DNA of 64,000 nt from Epiperipatus broadwayi. Taxonomy: Eukaryota > Onychophora > Udeonychophora > Euonychophora > Peripatidae. A model generated the notes under the pieces. The model was not told the DNA's origin and did no database searches. It saw only the letters and a list, made by a program, of their open reading frames with translations. The stretch spans positions 1,552,001-1,616,000 of the forward strand of contig JAQFVV010012530.1 in the NCBI GenBank assembly GCA_028023455.1. Reading direction: 5' to 3'. The stretch's first letter is position 1, and each line of letters opens with the position of its first letter. A program made the translations under genes and the position numbers. This document shows positions 1-12,539 of the stretch, piece by piece.

Positions 1-140
1 GTTTTGAATTAACATGTGGTACAATCCACTTTGAAATATCTTCACATCTTGTGAATTAGGAAGCAGTAACAAGTCAAAGCTAGTTATTGCTTCGGCTTCT
101 TCCATTTTAAGCATCTTCATATTTGTTTTAGATTGCATGC
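1..140 (-). CDS. Candidate further exon, cut by the window edge (possibly KIF14 tail)
   Basis: On the minus strand one frame stays open from about 190 to the left edge while the plus-strand frames contain stops. Locally richer in G+C than the surroundings, it reads KMLKMEEAEAITSFDLLLL followed by PNSQDVKIFQSGLYHML, which looks like real protein and not AT-rich noise. A possible acceptor is GGCTCTAG at 148-141, but its pyrimidine tract is weak. Being downstream on the same strand it could be a KIF14 tail exon. I did not recognise a domain, and the coiled coil/FHA exons expected in between were not found. Confidence 0.4.
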
Positions 141-3100
141 CTAGAGCCAATATTTTAAAGTGCACATTTAAAGAGTTGAGAATGACGTATCTAAAATTTC
201 AATTTCAATTCAATAATGTATAAATTCAAAATATTATCATTTTCATATAATTGTATATTAATAAAAAACTAAATAAATGAACTAATTAGATAGCATTTAC
301 TGATTTCCCAAAATGTACTTGCAAGTACTTTAAAAGATGAAATCTTTTAATTTGGTTTTGAAAGCATTTATAAATCCAAAATCCTAAAAGTTTTTTTTTT
401 TGAACTTTTTCTATATATCCAATAAAAACAATACAACAAATTTTTCCTGTGCGATGTATTATAATTTCTGTATTCGGAAGTATACACTCAGAACTAGTTC
501 GTTTTAAATGGCTTTTTGATTCCTCTATATCCACAATTATTAACACAATCCATTTCCTTCACACTATATATATATATATTGTACCTAACTGAAGTGTCAC
601 TTAGTTCCAAGAGGTAATCAAGGTTATCTTAGCTTAACCTTTTGTTTAAAAATTCGGATTTAAAAAAATAATGATGATAAAAATGGAAATTAACTCAGTT
701 AATTATTAAAATAGGATAATCTAAATATTTTAATAATGTCAGTTGTTTGATAAGGGATGTTAAGTAATAATTTTTACATAAGCAAATGTTAAAAATAATT
801 GTGAATTGATAAATAGTATTAAATGTATTCTAAAATAACTACTGTATAATCCATTTTAATGTCTAAAGAATAATAATTAGATATTATAAATAAGTTGGAA
901 TAAGTAAGTAATAAATTTAAAAAAAAAATGATATGTAAGTTTTTATTAAAAAAAAATATATATATATATTTATTGTTAGTTTTGTAGTTTAACATTCCAG
1001 TTATAAAAATTATTTAGATTAAATATTTATTAACATTCTATTGTTGTAATTTTAAAAATAGTTTTAAACAATTAATCCAAGGCCAGACTATGTCACATGG
1101 AAACATAAGAATAAAATAGTAATTTAATTCCAATATTGTTTAAAATAAATAAATAAAACAAATGTGTGGATAAAATTATTTCAATGAAATATTTATGGGT
1201 TTAATAAAGAGTATAACTTTAAATTTTATATTTATTACTATGGGTTGGATAAAATATCATTTAAAAAAAAATTATGGCACAATATTGTTAATAATAAAAT
1301 TTTGACTTTGCAACTGAAGGTCATGTGGTATAGAAAAATTATATTGATTACGTCAGTAGATTGAATCTACAGCTGGTTTGTCAGAATATTAAAATTTAAT
1401 AAAAAATAGTTTTTATTGGTTTTAAAATGAATTGTAGGTGGATGAAAAATTGTGAGATAAAACGGAGATCAAGATGTCATTCAGGGGCTGAATTTGTTTT
1501 GATTTAACTGGTGTTGGATCTTAAAATTTTGTTAATAAAAAGTAATTTTATAAAACTTTATATTTTCTAAAAAAATAAAAGTATATTTAAAATAATATTT
1601 AAAATCATCTTGTAATGAAGAAGGGCTAAAAAGAAAGGTAATCCATTTTTCTGACAATTTGAATTTCAGTCGAGGCATAGAAATTATAGTAAAGAAATGT
1701 CTAGGATAACTAAAGCGTCTCACACATTAAATGACTTTAACTTGTTTATTTTTCTGTACTTGGAAGTATGGTTAAGGAACGAACTATTAATCATTTCCAT
1801 AGATAAGCATTTATTTGTATTAAACTATTTGGAAAGTAAAATGCTAATTATTTTTCCTGTTAGATTAAAAGTATATGTAAAAAAAAAAAAGATAATTTTT
1901 TTTTTTAAAAGTTAAAAAGAACATTATAAAGAAGCTGCTACATTCGATTACATTGAAACTATAAAGAATGATTTTTTTTTTTTTTAAAAAAGGAAAAGTT
2001 ATTACTTATATCTTGACATATATGAAAACGATTTGTTTAGCTAAACGCAAACAGATTATATATGCATTTTAAAGGATAATTCTTATTTACACAGTAAAAA
2101 AGGACACGTATTAGGAAATAAAACTTTAAAGCAACTTGTAAGGATTAATAATGAATTTATAGTTATTGGGTCCATTATAAATGGCCATACTTGTCAGTAT
2201 TTAAAAATAACTTTATGGCATTAAATATAGCATATAAACGGAGAAATGTCTTGAATAGTAAAAAAAAATTTTCTACTCTCATATTTAAAAGTAAGCAAAG
2301 GAAATTAAGTTTAAAAAATATGTCTTGGAATATTATTAGGAAAAGTACTTAACAAAAAAAACTATATTTCAAAAGGAGCGTTTCCCAAAAGAGGATAAAG
2401 AAATTCAAATAAAGAAATATATATTATTATTATTATTATATGCAATTTTGAACTCGGGATCCTATAAATAAATTAAAGTGTGTTCAGCTGAAGAATTTAT
2501 TTTGTTTTATGCTGGCTTAATCTTAATCTTATTATTTAATTTTTTTTTTTAAATTGTTTAAAAAAAAATATTATTAATGAACTATTGAACATTTTTGTTT
2601 GGAAATGATTGCCATGTATATAAATGTATTAGTTGAAGCTTTGAATTCAGACAGATATCTTAACCTGGATAAATTGTCTACACGTTATGAAATGGAAAAA
2701 TCATCACGGAGCCAAAATATGAACTTGAATTAATGTATTATTATTTTTTTTTTTTGTATGGTCTGCTTTATTGATTTAAAAAAAAAGAAAAACCATAAAA
2801 ATATTTATGCTATTAAATTTTTATGTAACACTTTTTGCATAAATATACAGGTAAACTAGGGTTATAATTTTAAAACGAAATAGGTTTATTTGAATGAGCA
2901 AATGTTTCTTGCCATTCTTAAGTAGATTTAGTTTATTTATCAAGCATTACACTAGCTAGTTTCTATTTAATAATTTTATTATAGAGATTTAAATATCACA
3001 GTCTTGTTTTCATATAAATGGGATGTTTTACTCAATTTTTATTTTAAATTTACTAAAGAAGTTTATCAGAGAATATCCATTCATTTGTTTAATGAATGTT

Positions 3101-6100
3101 ATATTAATAGTAATTACAAATATTTTATATTCATCGAGAAGTAAATATTCTTGCATTTAATTTACAATTTTAAAAGTCCACTAGTTATTATATTTTAGCA
3201 TTTAATATTTTGTTATGTGTGCATTGTGCCTTGCCTAGAATTTTATATGCATTTAAGTTTAAAGTATTTTCTACAGTAATCATATGACACATAGTTTGCT
3301 TTGTTGGTTCGAACATTGGATATACGTTTTGTATTTTATAAATTTCTTGGAATTAACTTAGTTAGTTTAGATGAAGTATATATCTTGCTATTAGTTAGTC
3401 TTTGTTAGCCTCTAGAGTTAGGCTTAGTTTATAATTTTTGAATATGCTTATGGAGTCGAGAAAATCTCCATCCTTATTGTATTGTATTTCCATGATTTGA
3501 TAGTGCTTGTCCCAAAAAAAAAAGGGTTATTGTATTGTATTTTTCAGTGATGATGATCACATTTATAAGCATTGGAAATCCCATGAGAGGATTGTGCTTT
3601 TCTGGTGCATCTTTCCTATTCCCAGATACACTGTAGATGAATTCCAGGTATCTTCGTTTCTGCCTCAAAGTTAGGTATTTTTGAAAGACACCACATTCTT
3701 TTCCAGCTCTGAGGAGCCTAGTATTTTTATATTTTGCCTATCATTCATGATGACTTAATGCTAATTCCATCACAGTAGGTGGTGTTGCATTTGTTTTAGA
3801 TTTGTGATGACAAGATATGCTTGTTTGAGAAAATGTATTTCTTCAGGTAGTTGTAGCTAATTTAAGGCTCATAGGTATATCCATGTTTGAATTGTGTTGC
3901 TATGATAGTTTTATCACACACAAGCTAAACAACAATAAGTTATATTTATTTTAAAGTATATTAAATATGCATATGGTATAAGTGGCAATTCACACATAAT
4001 AATTTAATATTTTCATCCAGAATTTCGCTGCTGGATTTGTAAGTCTGTTACATCATTATTTTTAAAACATTGAGGGAATAATTTTATGTGGACTAAAGTT
4101 ATTTAAAAAAAAAAAGTATAACTGATCTCTGATGAATGACTGTCCCATACACTTAAGTTAGTTTAATTTTAATATTAGCTTAATCTGAATTAAACCTATC
4201 TCTAGCTGTGATATTAGTTATATCCGTGAAACTAGTGATGATATTTTCAAAAGTATTGTTAAATATGCTTACTCCAACTTAGCTTTTGTTAAGTTGAGGA
4301 GTATAAAATTAAGCTTAGGGTTTTCAATATAAACATAGTTCTGTGTGTTATTTTGATTAGTAGATGACACAATAATGTTATCAATTAGTCTAATAAAGAA
4401 GAATAGTAGTGTGCTTATTAAGTACATATGATAATTAAAGTTTAAAATTTTTTTTTTTTTTTTGAGAAAAATATAATTATTAAAAGAAAATAACAGTGAA
4501 TAACCTTGGTCTGTTATTAAGTGTATTAGTGTAAATTAAATAAAACTGTTAAGAGTCCAAATAATTATATAAAATCTTAGTGCGGTATTGGCACTGTTTG
4601 TATTCTACTACATTTATAAACATTTCTTCTCATTATTAATAAATCAAATTATTATTATTTCAAAAGTTTTGTTTGTTTGTTTTACTTTTATATGAAAATA
4701 TATTATTGTCTTGGGTTCAAAGTTCACAAAATCTTAAAATTTTAAAGTTATTGAATCTTCAATTTAGACACTCACAAGTATATTCTAAGTTAATTAAATA
4801 TAGTTGATATTGTCTTGAAAATTAAAAAGCTATGTTAAAGTAAATGATTCTCATATTGAATCATAAATACAGATAATTGCATTATAGCAGATACATAACT
4901 AAATACTTAGTTAAAAGTTTATTTTTTTAAAATTATCAGTATATCTTTTCAGACTAAAGATTATGCAATATCAGATTAACAATATTAGTACTTGAGAAGA
5001 ATATTTTAATTAATATTATTTTAAAAGCTGCACATTATCTTATATTTATTGCACATCATCTATCATCATCTTAAATCTCATATATTTAAAGAATTCTAAT
5101 CCATTTGCATTTGAGGTCTTTAGTGGTTGTCTGTGAGTATGGAAAGGCATTAAAAGTACCCTTGCTCTTTTCTCTGCTCAAGTAATATCTTAGATAATAG
5201 GCCATTATTAGTTTAAATTTAAATTGATTCATTAAATTTTGTGAATTAATATTTGTTTTGTTTATTATTTTAAGATTGAACATATTATAATTATTTTATG
5301 GTCAGCTAAGATGTCACTTATTTATTTACTAATCACAGTAATTCTTTATTAGGCAACTTAACTTAAACTTTAATTTTACACAAGGGTTTTAGTTTTAAAA
5401 TCCCTGAGGTTATTTACTCTTGTTGTTTAGTAAATAAAATTCTGTAAGATAATATTTTAAAGCAAAGCATCATAGGTCTTATTCAGAGAGTGTATGATTT
5501 ATTGGTAAGACTAATCTGGTAAGAGTATTGAGTAGTGATTTAGATAATCTCTTGTATGGTTTATTAAAAGATCAATATGCTGTAGTAGTTATAGTTCATC
5601 AGTATTGGATTTGATCTTTACTTGATTATACATCTCTGGATCATCATCTCTTTTCTTTAAATTTATTGTAACCCCACTGAGCCGAGTCGTTTAGAGTCTC
5701 TTATTTATAGTTCATTTTATATCATTTCAATTCTACTCCATTTCTTTTCATGTCATTTCTTTCTATCATCTCAATTCATTTTTCTCTCTCCTCTATTCCA
5801 TCTTCTTCTTCTATATCTCTTTCATATCTTTCCATCATCTCATTTCTTTTCTCTCTCCATTATACATATCATTTCTATTACTTTTCTTTTCTCTCTCAAT
5901 TTTTTTCTTTTCCATCATTTATTCTTACCATTATTATTACCTCCATTTCATTATAAATTCTTATCTCTTTCTTTTCCCCTCTCTCATCTCATTATTAGCA
6001 TTATTTCTTTTTCTTCCCCCTCTCTCATTTCTTTATTAACATTATCTCTTTCTCTCTCTTTTCTCTTTCTCACACCCCCTTCTTATTCTAGTAGGTTACA

Positions 6101-6446
6101 TTTTACTTCCATTTTATAATTTTCTCCCTTTATTCTCTTCCTCTTTTATGTCTTTTCCTTCTTTTCTTTTCTCTCTCTCTCTCTCATTCTATCAGGTTAC
6201 AATATATATATATATATATGTATGTATCGATCTGACAACATGAAATTTTGTTATATTGCTCAACATCCTACCAAAACATTTTGCTTATCAATACCATTAT
6301 TACAATGGTCAAAATTTCACCTTTCACAACATATTGCCAAAAGATAAAATTAAATAACTTAAAAAAGTCTTATAATGTTTCTAATAGATTTTACAATCTT
6401 ATACATATGTATATTGTATATATTGTAAATGCTGTAATTATCTTAC
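141..6446 (-). other. AT-rich intronic or unassigned sequence left of exon 10
   Basis: About 6.3 kb of very AT-rich sequence with many short A and T runs. The coiled-coil and FHA exons of a KIF14 gene should lie here or further left, but no convincing minus-strand segment was found. Open frames such as those near 300-540 and 3,480-3,670 lack family resemblance. Near 3,470-3,530 there is a short repeated phrase (TTATTGTATTGTATTT). Confidence 0.5.
5640..6205 (+). repeat. Long pyrimidine-rich low-complexity tract
   Basis: About 560 bp composed mainly of C and T on the plus strand with recurring CTCTCTC, TTTCTTTTC and CATTTCTTT phrases, ending in a short (TA)n run. Several arrangements of the same short words recur without a fixed period. 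The open frame through it is made of low-complexity Ser/Phe/Leu and is not taken as a gene. On the transcribed KIF14 strand it is a polypurine stretch. Confidence 0.75.
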
Positions 6447-6520
6447 CTCGTATCAACTTGCTGTGGGGTGCTTCATTCACTCTGGCAATGTTCACTATGT
6501 TACGAGCTTGCTTAGCATAC
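6447..6520 (-). CDS. KIF14: KIF14-like exon 10: end of motor domain and start of neck (residues 548-571)
   Basis: 74 bp: one base (G) completes Arg as AG|G, 24 codons read YAKQARNIVNIARVNE and then SKLIR, and one base (G, expected to start Glu) precedes a GTAAGA donor. The Y-A-x-Q-A-R...NxAxVNE motif closes every kinesin motor of this group, and KLIREL is the usual next step into the neck. It is not visible as a long open frame because it is so short; it was found by looking for the expected continuation of exon 9. Confidence 0.88.
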
Positions 6521-7922
6521 ATGAGATCAAGTCAAAGATTATAAACATGTTCAAAAAGCTATACTATGGGTTAAAAACTATACCAATAAACAAAATAAAG
6601 CATTATATAAAACCATTAAATGAATTTAACTAAGAAACCATTATGCTTAAATCTATATAGGTTGTATAAAGCTAATCTGAAACTTATGAATTTAATAAAA
6701 ACATTTAATACTGAAACATTTTAATTTACCATCAGAGTCCAGCAAAAATATATACAAAGATTGCAATTTCCATGATTTATGAAAAATTGAATTGTTAAAA
6801 AAATCATGTTGAAGCATATGTTATGTAAATATCTGAAATTAATTTATAACTGAGTTCGAAATATAAAGCAAAAAGTTTGGTAATTTTAGGCTTAACATTT
6901 ACTGTCAAAACAAATGACAACAAACTCCCAAAATCATGACCTTTTAAAATCTGTTCACCTTTATTTCTGCCAGCATGATTTAATTAATGTAAGCATGGAG
7001 TATAACTTACATAGAGGAGCCCATTCATGAAAAAGTTGAATTCTTAAAAAAATCAAATCGCTTTATCCATTATAGTTGTCAATTACAAATGATGATAAAC
7101 TTTTGTTTTCAAATATATCAACAGAATAACAATGACAGGGTAGCATTTTACATCAGTGAATAAGGCTAAAGACTACATTTTGTGAAACAGCATACAAAGA
7201 AAAAAAAGATCTTTTATTAAAAAATTTTCTATTGCATACACAATACAAAATTTTTTCATAATCAAGTAAATGTAAATAATCAATTTGTTTTTATATAAAA
7301 GCAACATTATTTGCTAAAAAATTATATTTAATAAAATTATGCAAATAAACAACACTTAAATTATACTCGGTGACAATATATTAAGTTTAATTTTGTTCCA
7401 TTTAATTTTTCTTTGATTAAGCTTTTTTAAGTAATAATTGCTAACAAATTACATTTAAATTCCACTAAGCAACTTAAATTTCATATAATTAATCCTTTTT
7501 TTAACCTCACATCAAAAATCATAATAGTGCTGCAATTCCTATACTGTACACCAAGCGAATTCTGGAATGTGTATTCACTTCCGTTTCAGCTTATTTATAT
7601 GAAATTACTATACATTGGCACTGATCTAACAAAAGATGAACATTATTTATAAATTCATTCAAAATGATTCTTTGAGAATCTTGCTTGACACATGCAAATA
7701 TTTTTTGATTTTACGGTATACTATACATCATAATCTATTTGTTTTAAGCCTAGGCAAATGTTAATGAAGGTTAATTAAATTATCAAGTTCAAAATATCTT
7801 TTGAAATAAATTTTTGCAAAAAACAAACCTAAAAATTACTAGGAAAATTTTCTTTTGTCTCTAACTAAGCTACCCATTAATAAAACATTTTGTATTTATT
7901 TTCATTAAAAAAAAAAGGATAT
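6521..7922 (-). other. Candidate U12-type (minor spliceosome) intron, ATATCC...AT
   Basis: The donor at 7922-7913 reads ATATCCTTTT, matching the U12 5' splice-site consensus RTATCCTTT throughout. Near the 3' end, ATCTTTGAC (6539-6531) fits the U12 branch-site consensus TTCCTTRAC at 7 of 9 positions, with its adenosine 11 nt from the deduced end, the spacing usual for this class. No pyrimidine-rich tract is present there, also typical. Protein homology (…TLSTL R YAKQAR) fixes both ends in phase 2 and makes the last two intron bases AT instead of AC or AG. The 1.4-kb interior holds nothing else I can name. Confidence 0.7.
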
Positions 7923-8021
7923 CTAAGAGTACTGAGTGTTTCTTCATAATGAATGCTGGAAGGACTTATGGTAGCTAACATGGTGGTTTTTGAGTTTCCA
8001 CCCAGACTTTCTTTCAACAAC
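7923..8021 (-). CDS. KIF14: KIF14-like exon 9: [12 protein letters not shown] segment (residues 515-546, R547 split)
   Basis: 99 bp: one base completes Trp, 32 codons follow, and the exon ends with AG of an Arg codon. It encodes [20 protein letters not shown] and EETLSTL, all standard late-motor motifs. Acceptor ATTGCAG. The frame and the homology to the next exon put the donor exactly at ATATCCTTTT, a U12-type sequence, not at a GT. Confidence 0.9.
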
Positions 8022-8103
8022 CTGCAATGTAATAATAATTTACATTAACTCGTAATAAATAATCAACAATTAGAAATAAAGATATGGAAAACAATGATTT
8101 CAC

Positions 8104-8228
8104 CATGTTAGTACAGACTCTCTGTAAGGAATAAAAACTTTCCGTTTCTTGTCGATAGAAGACTGCTCAGATAAGATAGAAATAACTTTACCCAAAGTCA
8201 GAAGAGACTTGTTTATGCTCGCACCTTC
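8104..8228 (-). CDS. KIF14: KIF14-like exon 8: relay-helix segment (residues 473-513, W514 split)
   Basis: 125 bp: 41 codons plus two bases of a Trp codon before a GTGAAA donor; acceptor TAAATTAG. It encodes [20 protein letters not shown] and then [10 protein letters not shown], the conserved segment after switch II that forms the microtubule-contacting helix and the loop carrying YRxSxLT. The introns on both sides are very short (91 and 82 bp), unlike the rest of the gene. Confidence 0.93.
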
Positions 8229-8319
8229 CTAATTTAAATAAAAGCATATTAAATTTTCATATTCACTTTTAATTAATATAAAAAAGCAAACATATAAAAT
8301 CATCTGTAATACACAATAC

Positions 8320-8436
8320 TTTAAGTCTATCTCCAGTTGTCTTTGATACTGAACAACGTTCGCTTCCTGCCAAATCTACAAGATTAATTTGACTTTTACG
8401 ACTTAGTTCATGCTCTTCACCACCATGCTTTTCAGT
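8320..8436 (-). CDS. KIF14: KIF14-like exon 7: motor domain with switch II (residues 434-472)
   Basis: 117 bp, 39 codons, phase 0 both ends, acceptor TATTGCAG, donor GTATTG. It encodes a charged loop (TEKHGGEEHE) followed by INLVDLAGSERC, the switch II motif D-L-A-G-S-E in full, then KTTGDRLK. Only a 91-bp intron separates it from exon 8. Confidence 0.93.
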
Positions 8437-9896
8437 CTGCAATATAAAATAAAAAAATGTACAAAAGACTTAAAAATAACATTAATATTATTTATATTAA
8501 AATAGTGACTACATGAAATAGAATTCCATTTCTGCCATTTAGGGTAAGCTTAAATAATCAATAGATGCTAATGTTTAATAAATTCATATCCAGTGCTGTT
8601 TTCTATCCATAACTGTAGAATAATCCACAGCTTAGGGTTTTTATTAATGAGAAATTGTGGATCTGGATTAAGTGCATTTGGATTTGTTTTGGATCTAATA
8701 TGCCTTTCCTCCAGCAGTTATTATTTGCTTCTCTTTTTTTTTTTTTGATTGTCAAGCTTAAAGGCTAAAATTTGAAAACACCTTAATATTTTGAATCGTC
8801 ATCAACTTGTTTCACATGACCTCTGCCTAAAGTATCAAATCTATTTCTCCTACTTCAATTCTGCCAACTTGTGTATACTTGAATAATTAGATTCAAAAAA
8901 TACAGGTGCTGTAGATCTAGATATAAAATTCCTCATTGATGAAACCCATAAATTAGAAACTATTCTGGTACTATGGATAGCAGAGCATTGGATGGATTTA
9001 TAAAACATTGTCATCTGACACTTACTGATTATGCAAGCTTACATTAAATGGCAGAACTAGAGGGGAAATAGATGTACTACTTTAAAACTAATATGTAGAT
9101 AGATGTCATATCATACTTTTATTGATATTAATGATATTATATAACGATTACACAATTTAAAATATACACAATAAAATTGCAAAAACTATAAAAAAAAAAA
9201 AGACAACAAACAAACAAAAGTAATCCATAAATTGTCAAAGCATAAATACTTATCTGACCAATCCAGCCAACTCGCTCTGAAATCAGAATCATTATCTTCG
9301 GTCATAGGTTGTTGGACAACTTATGATCCTAAGTACGGAAGCAGAGAACTCTTTAATTTCCACAATTTAGAATAGTTCAAACTATTATGACATTATTTAT
9401 GTTTTCTGGCAAAATAAAGATTATATAAAAAAAAGTCTTCAGTAATTTGTCTATTACTTTCAATATTTCTAAATCCTCAGCTTCAATAATAAATTTGCAG
9501 TAATTTAACTTTATAAAAATGAGATGTGTTCTAATCAGAATTTTTACAACATTCTGTTTACATAAATAGAGACAAATACAACTATGAGCTGAACAGTTAA
9601 TGATTTTCCAATTAATGTCCGAAATAATGAAATCGAATGATTTAATGTAAACACAAATAGGATCTCTTGCTGCATGGAGTAGTGACATATAATGTTATAA
9701 GGTGGATAAATAACATAACAAGAACCGACAATTTATATAAATATTAATAATCAAATAATCAAATGGATTACTGTACCAAAAGTGAAAGTTGGTCTGCAAT
9801 CTGTGGATCGTGAGATCCAGATTCTGCTGCTTTACTGTTCCACCAAATGTATATTGCAAGTAAATAACATTAACCAAAACTGACAATATATTGTAA

Positions 9897-11001
9897 TGGT
9901 AACTGCCCTTTTGACAACTGGTAATAATCAAATTAACAATAAAATGAAAAATGCAATATTTTCAAATTAATTTTAGGCTAGGGGAATTTAAAGATAACTA
10001 ACAGGTGACCATGTACATGGTGGGATGACTACATATAACTTATTTATAATTGACAAAGCTATGATAGTCACAAGCAATAATCAAATTAGACATACATAAA
10101 AACAAATTTCCATGAAGATTCATTTATATTTCCTGATCGTTATCCGTCAATCTAAAACTTTATTACATTAACAAAATAAACAATCAGTTTGGACTTCAGA
10201 TGACAAATAACAAAATTATTACAAGCAATGATAACTTTAATTAACAAATAAAATTATATGATAATAAAAAAAAAATTATTTACATGTTTGCACTTAAAAA
10301 ATTATACGACAATTATGCATGAGAGGGAAAAAATTTTTGTAGCTTTATTATAACTCAATGAGAAAAAGCTAATAAAAGGTTCAATTCATTATTTTGCTAT
10401 CTTGGTGAGCTCATATTAATTTTTGTCTCCGTAAATGTGGAAATAAGGCCACTAATCTTTAATTTTTAATGTCCGCTAGCAATATTAACATTTTAGCTCC
10501 TTTTGGTTCATTCTGTGGCAGTTTTCCTATGAGAGCTTCCATTGCAATTTTCCTATGAGCATTTAAAATAGGCAGATTCACAGATAAGTTATAGAAGTAC
10601 ATACATTTCTATGAGATAATCACTTTAGATGACTACTTTTCTTCTTGTAGCAAGTAACTGTCAAATATTTTTTCAGTATTAGGTACTGATGAATACATTG
10701 GCAGTATCAAATTCAATTTTAAGGCATTTCTTTACTTACAGCTCCACATTCAGCTACAATACTGGAGAGATTCACTAAATAATCCTCACAAATTTTATTG
10801 ACTTCTACTCAATAAAAGACATGATGAAGCAGTAACAATCTTTCCCTCCCTTCTTGGAAATGCAAACGATTTTAGTATTTTTATCCCCCCCCCCCTTCAT
10901 TATTTGCAACTGGTTTTTATAGCAACATTCATTTTATTTAAAATAGTAATATTAAAATAAAAAAATTATAATATATTTTAGTTTCATGTTTATTATTATC
11001 A
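9897..11001 (-). repeat. Left LTR of the decayed retrotransposon
   Basis: Aligns by eye along its whole length with 13,784-14,914, sharing landmarks such as the phrase AGCTAATAAAAGGTTCAATTC, the AGCAAGTAACTGTCAAATAT block and the TTATTTAAAATAGTAATATT end. It starts TGGTAAC and contains an 11-base C run at 10,885-10,895 absent from its partner. Many substitutions and small indels separate the two copies, which points to an old insertion. Confidence 0.75.
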
Positions 11002-11820
11002 TTTTCAAAACACTTCAAAATTTATTTTATATACATGACTTTTAATATTTTGTAATATATAATAATAATAAAAAATTATATAAAAATCAATACCTGTAAA
11101 CTCGGACATGAGGGTTGTATTTGCACTTCCTGCATTTAGGAATAAAATAGAATCAATTTACATTGCTCGATTTTATTTCTACTCTAAAAAATATTTTTCT
11201 TTTAATTTTACAATAATGTCACACTTAGCTATACTTCTTTGGAAACAGACTTACAAGCTGGTATAAACATAACAAATAATGTCATCCTTATAAATCCAGT
11301 AGATTGGCATTTATATATAAAAAAAAATTTTGTTTCATTAATTCAATTAAACCTGATCATCTGCCTGCATATTGAGATGAACAAAGAAATCCCCCACTGA
11401 CAGTAAGTCTATCATGCAATATGAATACCAAGAATGCTATCTTGAGCACAAATATATATCAACCAAATCATATAAAGAACAATACATTTAAATAAAGCTT
11501 TGTTCTACTATGAGATTTAAAGGCTAACAAATATCAAAATATGCCTGGCTCATTTTTGAAACTTAGAGGCTGATAATATAAAATATAATATGGTTGGAAA
11601 CAATGCTGAGATAAGAACTCTTAAGTATCAATAAAACATGACAATCTTAAAACAATGAAACACTCTCCCTTCATTAACAAGCTCACCCCCTATCTCTATA
11701 AAATATCTTTTTCTTTCCTCAATTTCTGCTTTATTGTTATCCCTTTTGTTTATAACAGCATCAGGGCATGATTTATTTCCCTAGTGGGCGATTGAGCTTC
11801 ATAATCTGATAGGTGATAAT

Positions 11821-12044
11821 ATTCTCTATTATTAATATCAGTTCTTCCAATCCTATGAATCAATCTTGTTCTATTGGGGCTAGTGGCACTATCTGTTGAC
11901 CTTTTCAGATAGTTATCATGAAGGTTGGTCAATATTCTCTATTATTATTAATATCAGTTTTTCTTCCAATCCTATGAATTAATCTTGTTCTACTCGGACT
12001 AGTGGCACTATTTCTTGACCTTTTTCAGGTAGTTATCATGATAG
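11821..12044. repeat. Tandem duplication of ~112 bp inside the retroelement
   Basis: Two adjacent copies starting at ATTCTCTATT (11,821 and 11,933) share AATATCAG, TCTTCCAATCCTATGAAT and TAGTGGCACTAT and differ at scattered positions. It lies in the internal region of the decayed LTR element, beyond gag. Confidence 0.75.
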
Positions 12045-12539
12045 TTGGCCTTTGGGTCTTCCTCCATATCATGTTTTTTTATCTAATGACATTTATCTGG
12101 GATTCAGGTCACCTTTCAAAAAGCTTTGTGTCGGGGTTTAAATCCCTGCTCTTGGTCACCATTATATATAGGTTTGCTGCTACCAAATGCACTGAGTAAA
12201 TCAGTTACCTGTTCTAGCATTTTTTGATCAATGCCTATGAGCATCTGTACATCTAATTATGCATACAATCTGGCTTTCAGATAATGGATCAGCAATCAAA
12301 GCTCTTAAATTTGGCTACTTCCCATCAAAAGAATAGAGTAAATGCTTCTCCAAGTCTACATTTCTCTTAGCCAATATGATATTAGATCCCTTCTTAACAA
12401 TCCACATTCCAGTAGAAATTTAATAGATCCTATTTAAACTGATCAAAATTTACAGGTTTGTCAAACTCCCACCATGTTTGAGATGCGCATTAAAGATGGC
12501 TACAAGCAGTCGTGATTTTAGCCTATTTGGTCAATTTAT

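Noticed and set aside
286-546. Minus-strand open frame of 86 codons as a KIF14 exon
   Set aside because: No kinesin resemblance, long AT-driven Lys/Ile/Phe stretches and no good splice signals; left unassigned.
1771-1779. Perfect U12 branch-site sequence TTCCTTAAC on the minus strand
   Set aside because: The sequence after it does not encode the expected Tyr-Ala-x-Gln-Ala-Arg; the true continuation is at 6,520.
5750-5956. Open frame of 68 codons, Ser/Phe/Leu-rich
   Set aside because: It lies wholly in the pyrimidine tract and its composition follows from that.
7868-7923. Alternative GT donor downstream of exon 9
   Set aside because: The only nearby GT would add a Phe-rich insertion inside a conserved motif and has a poor donor context.
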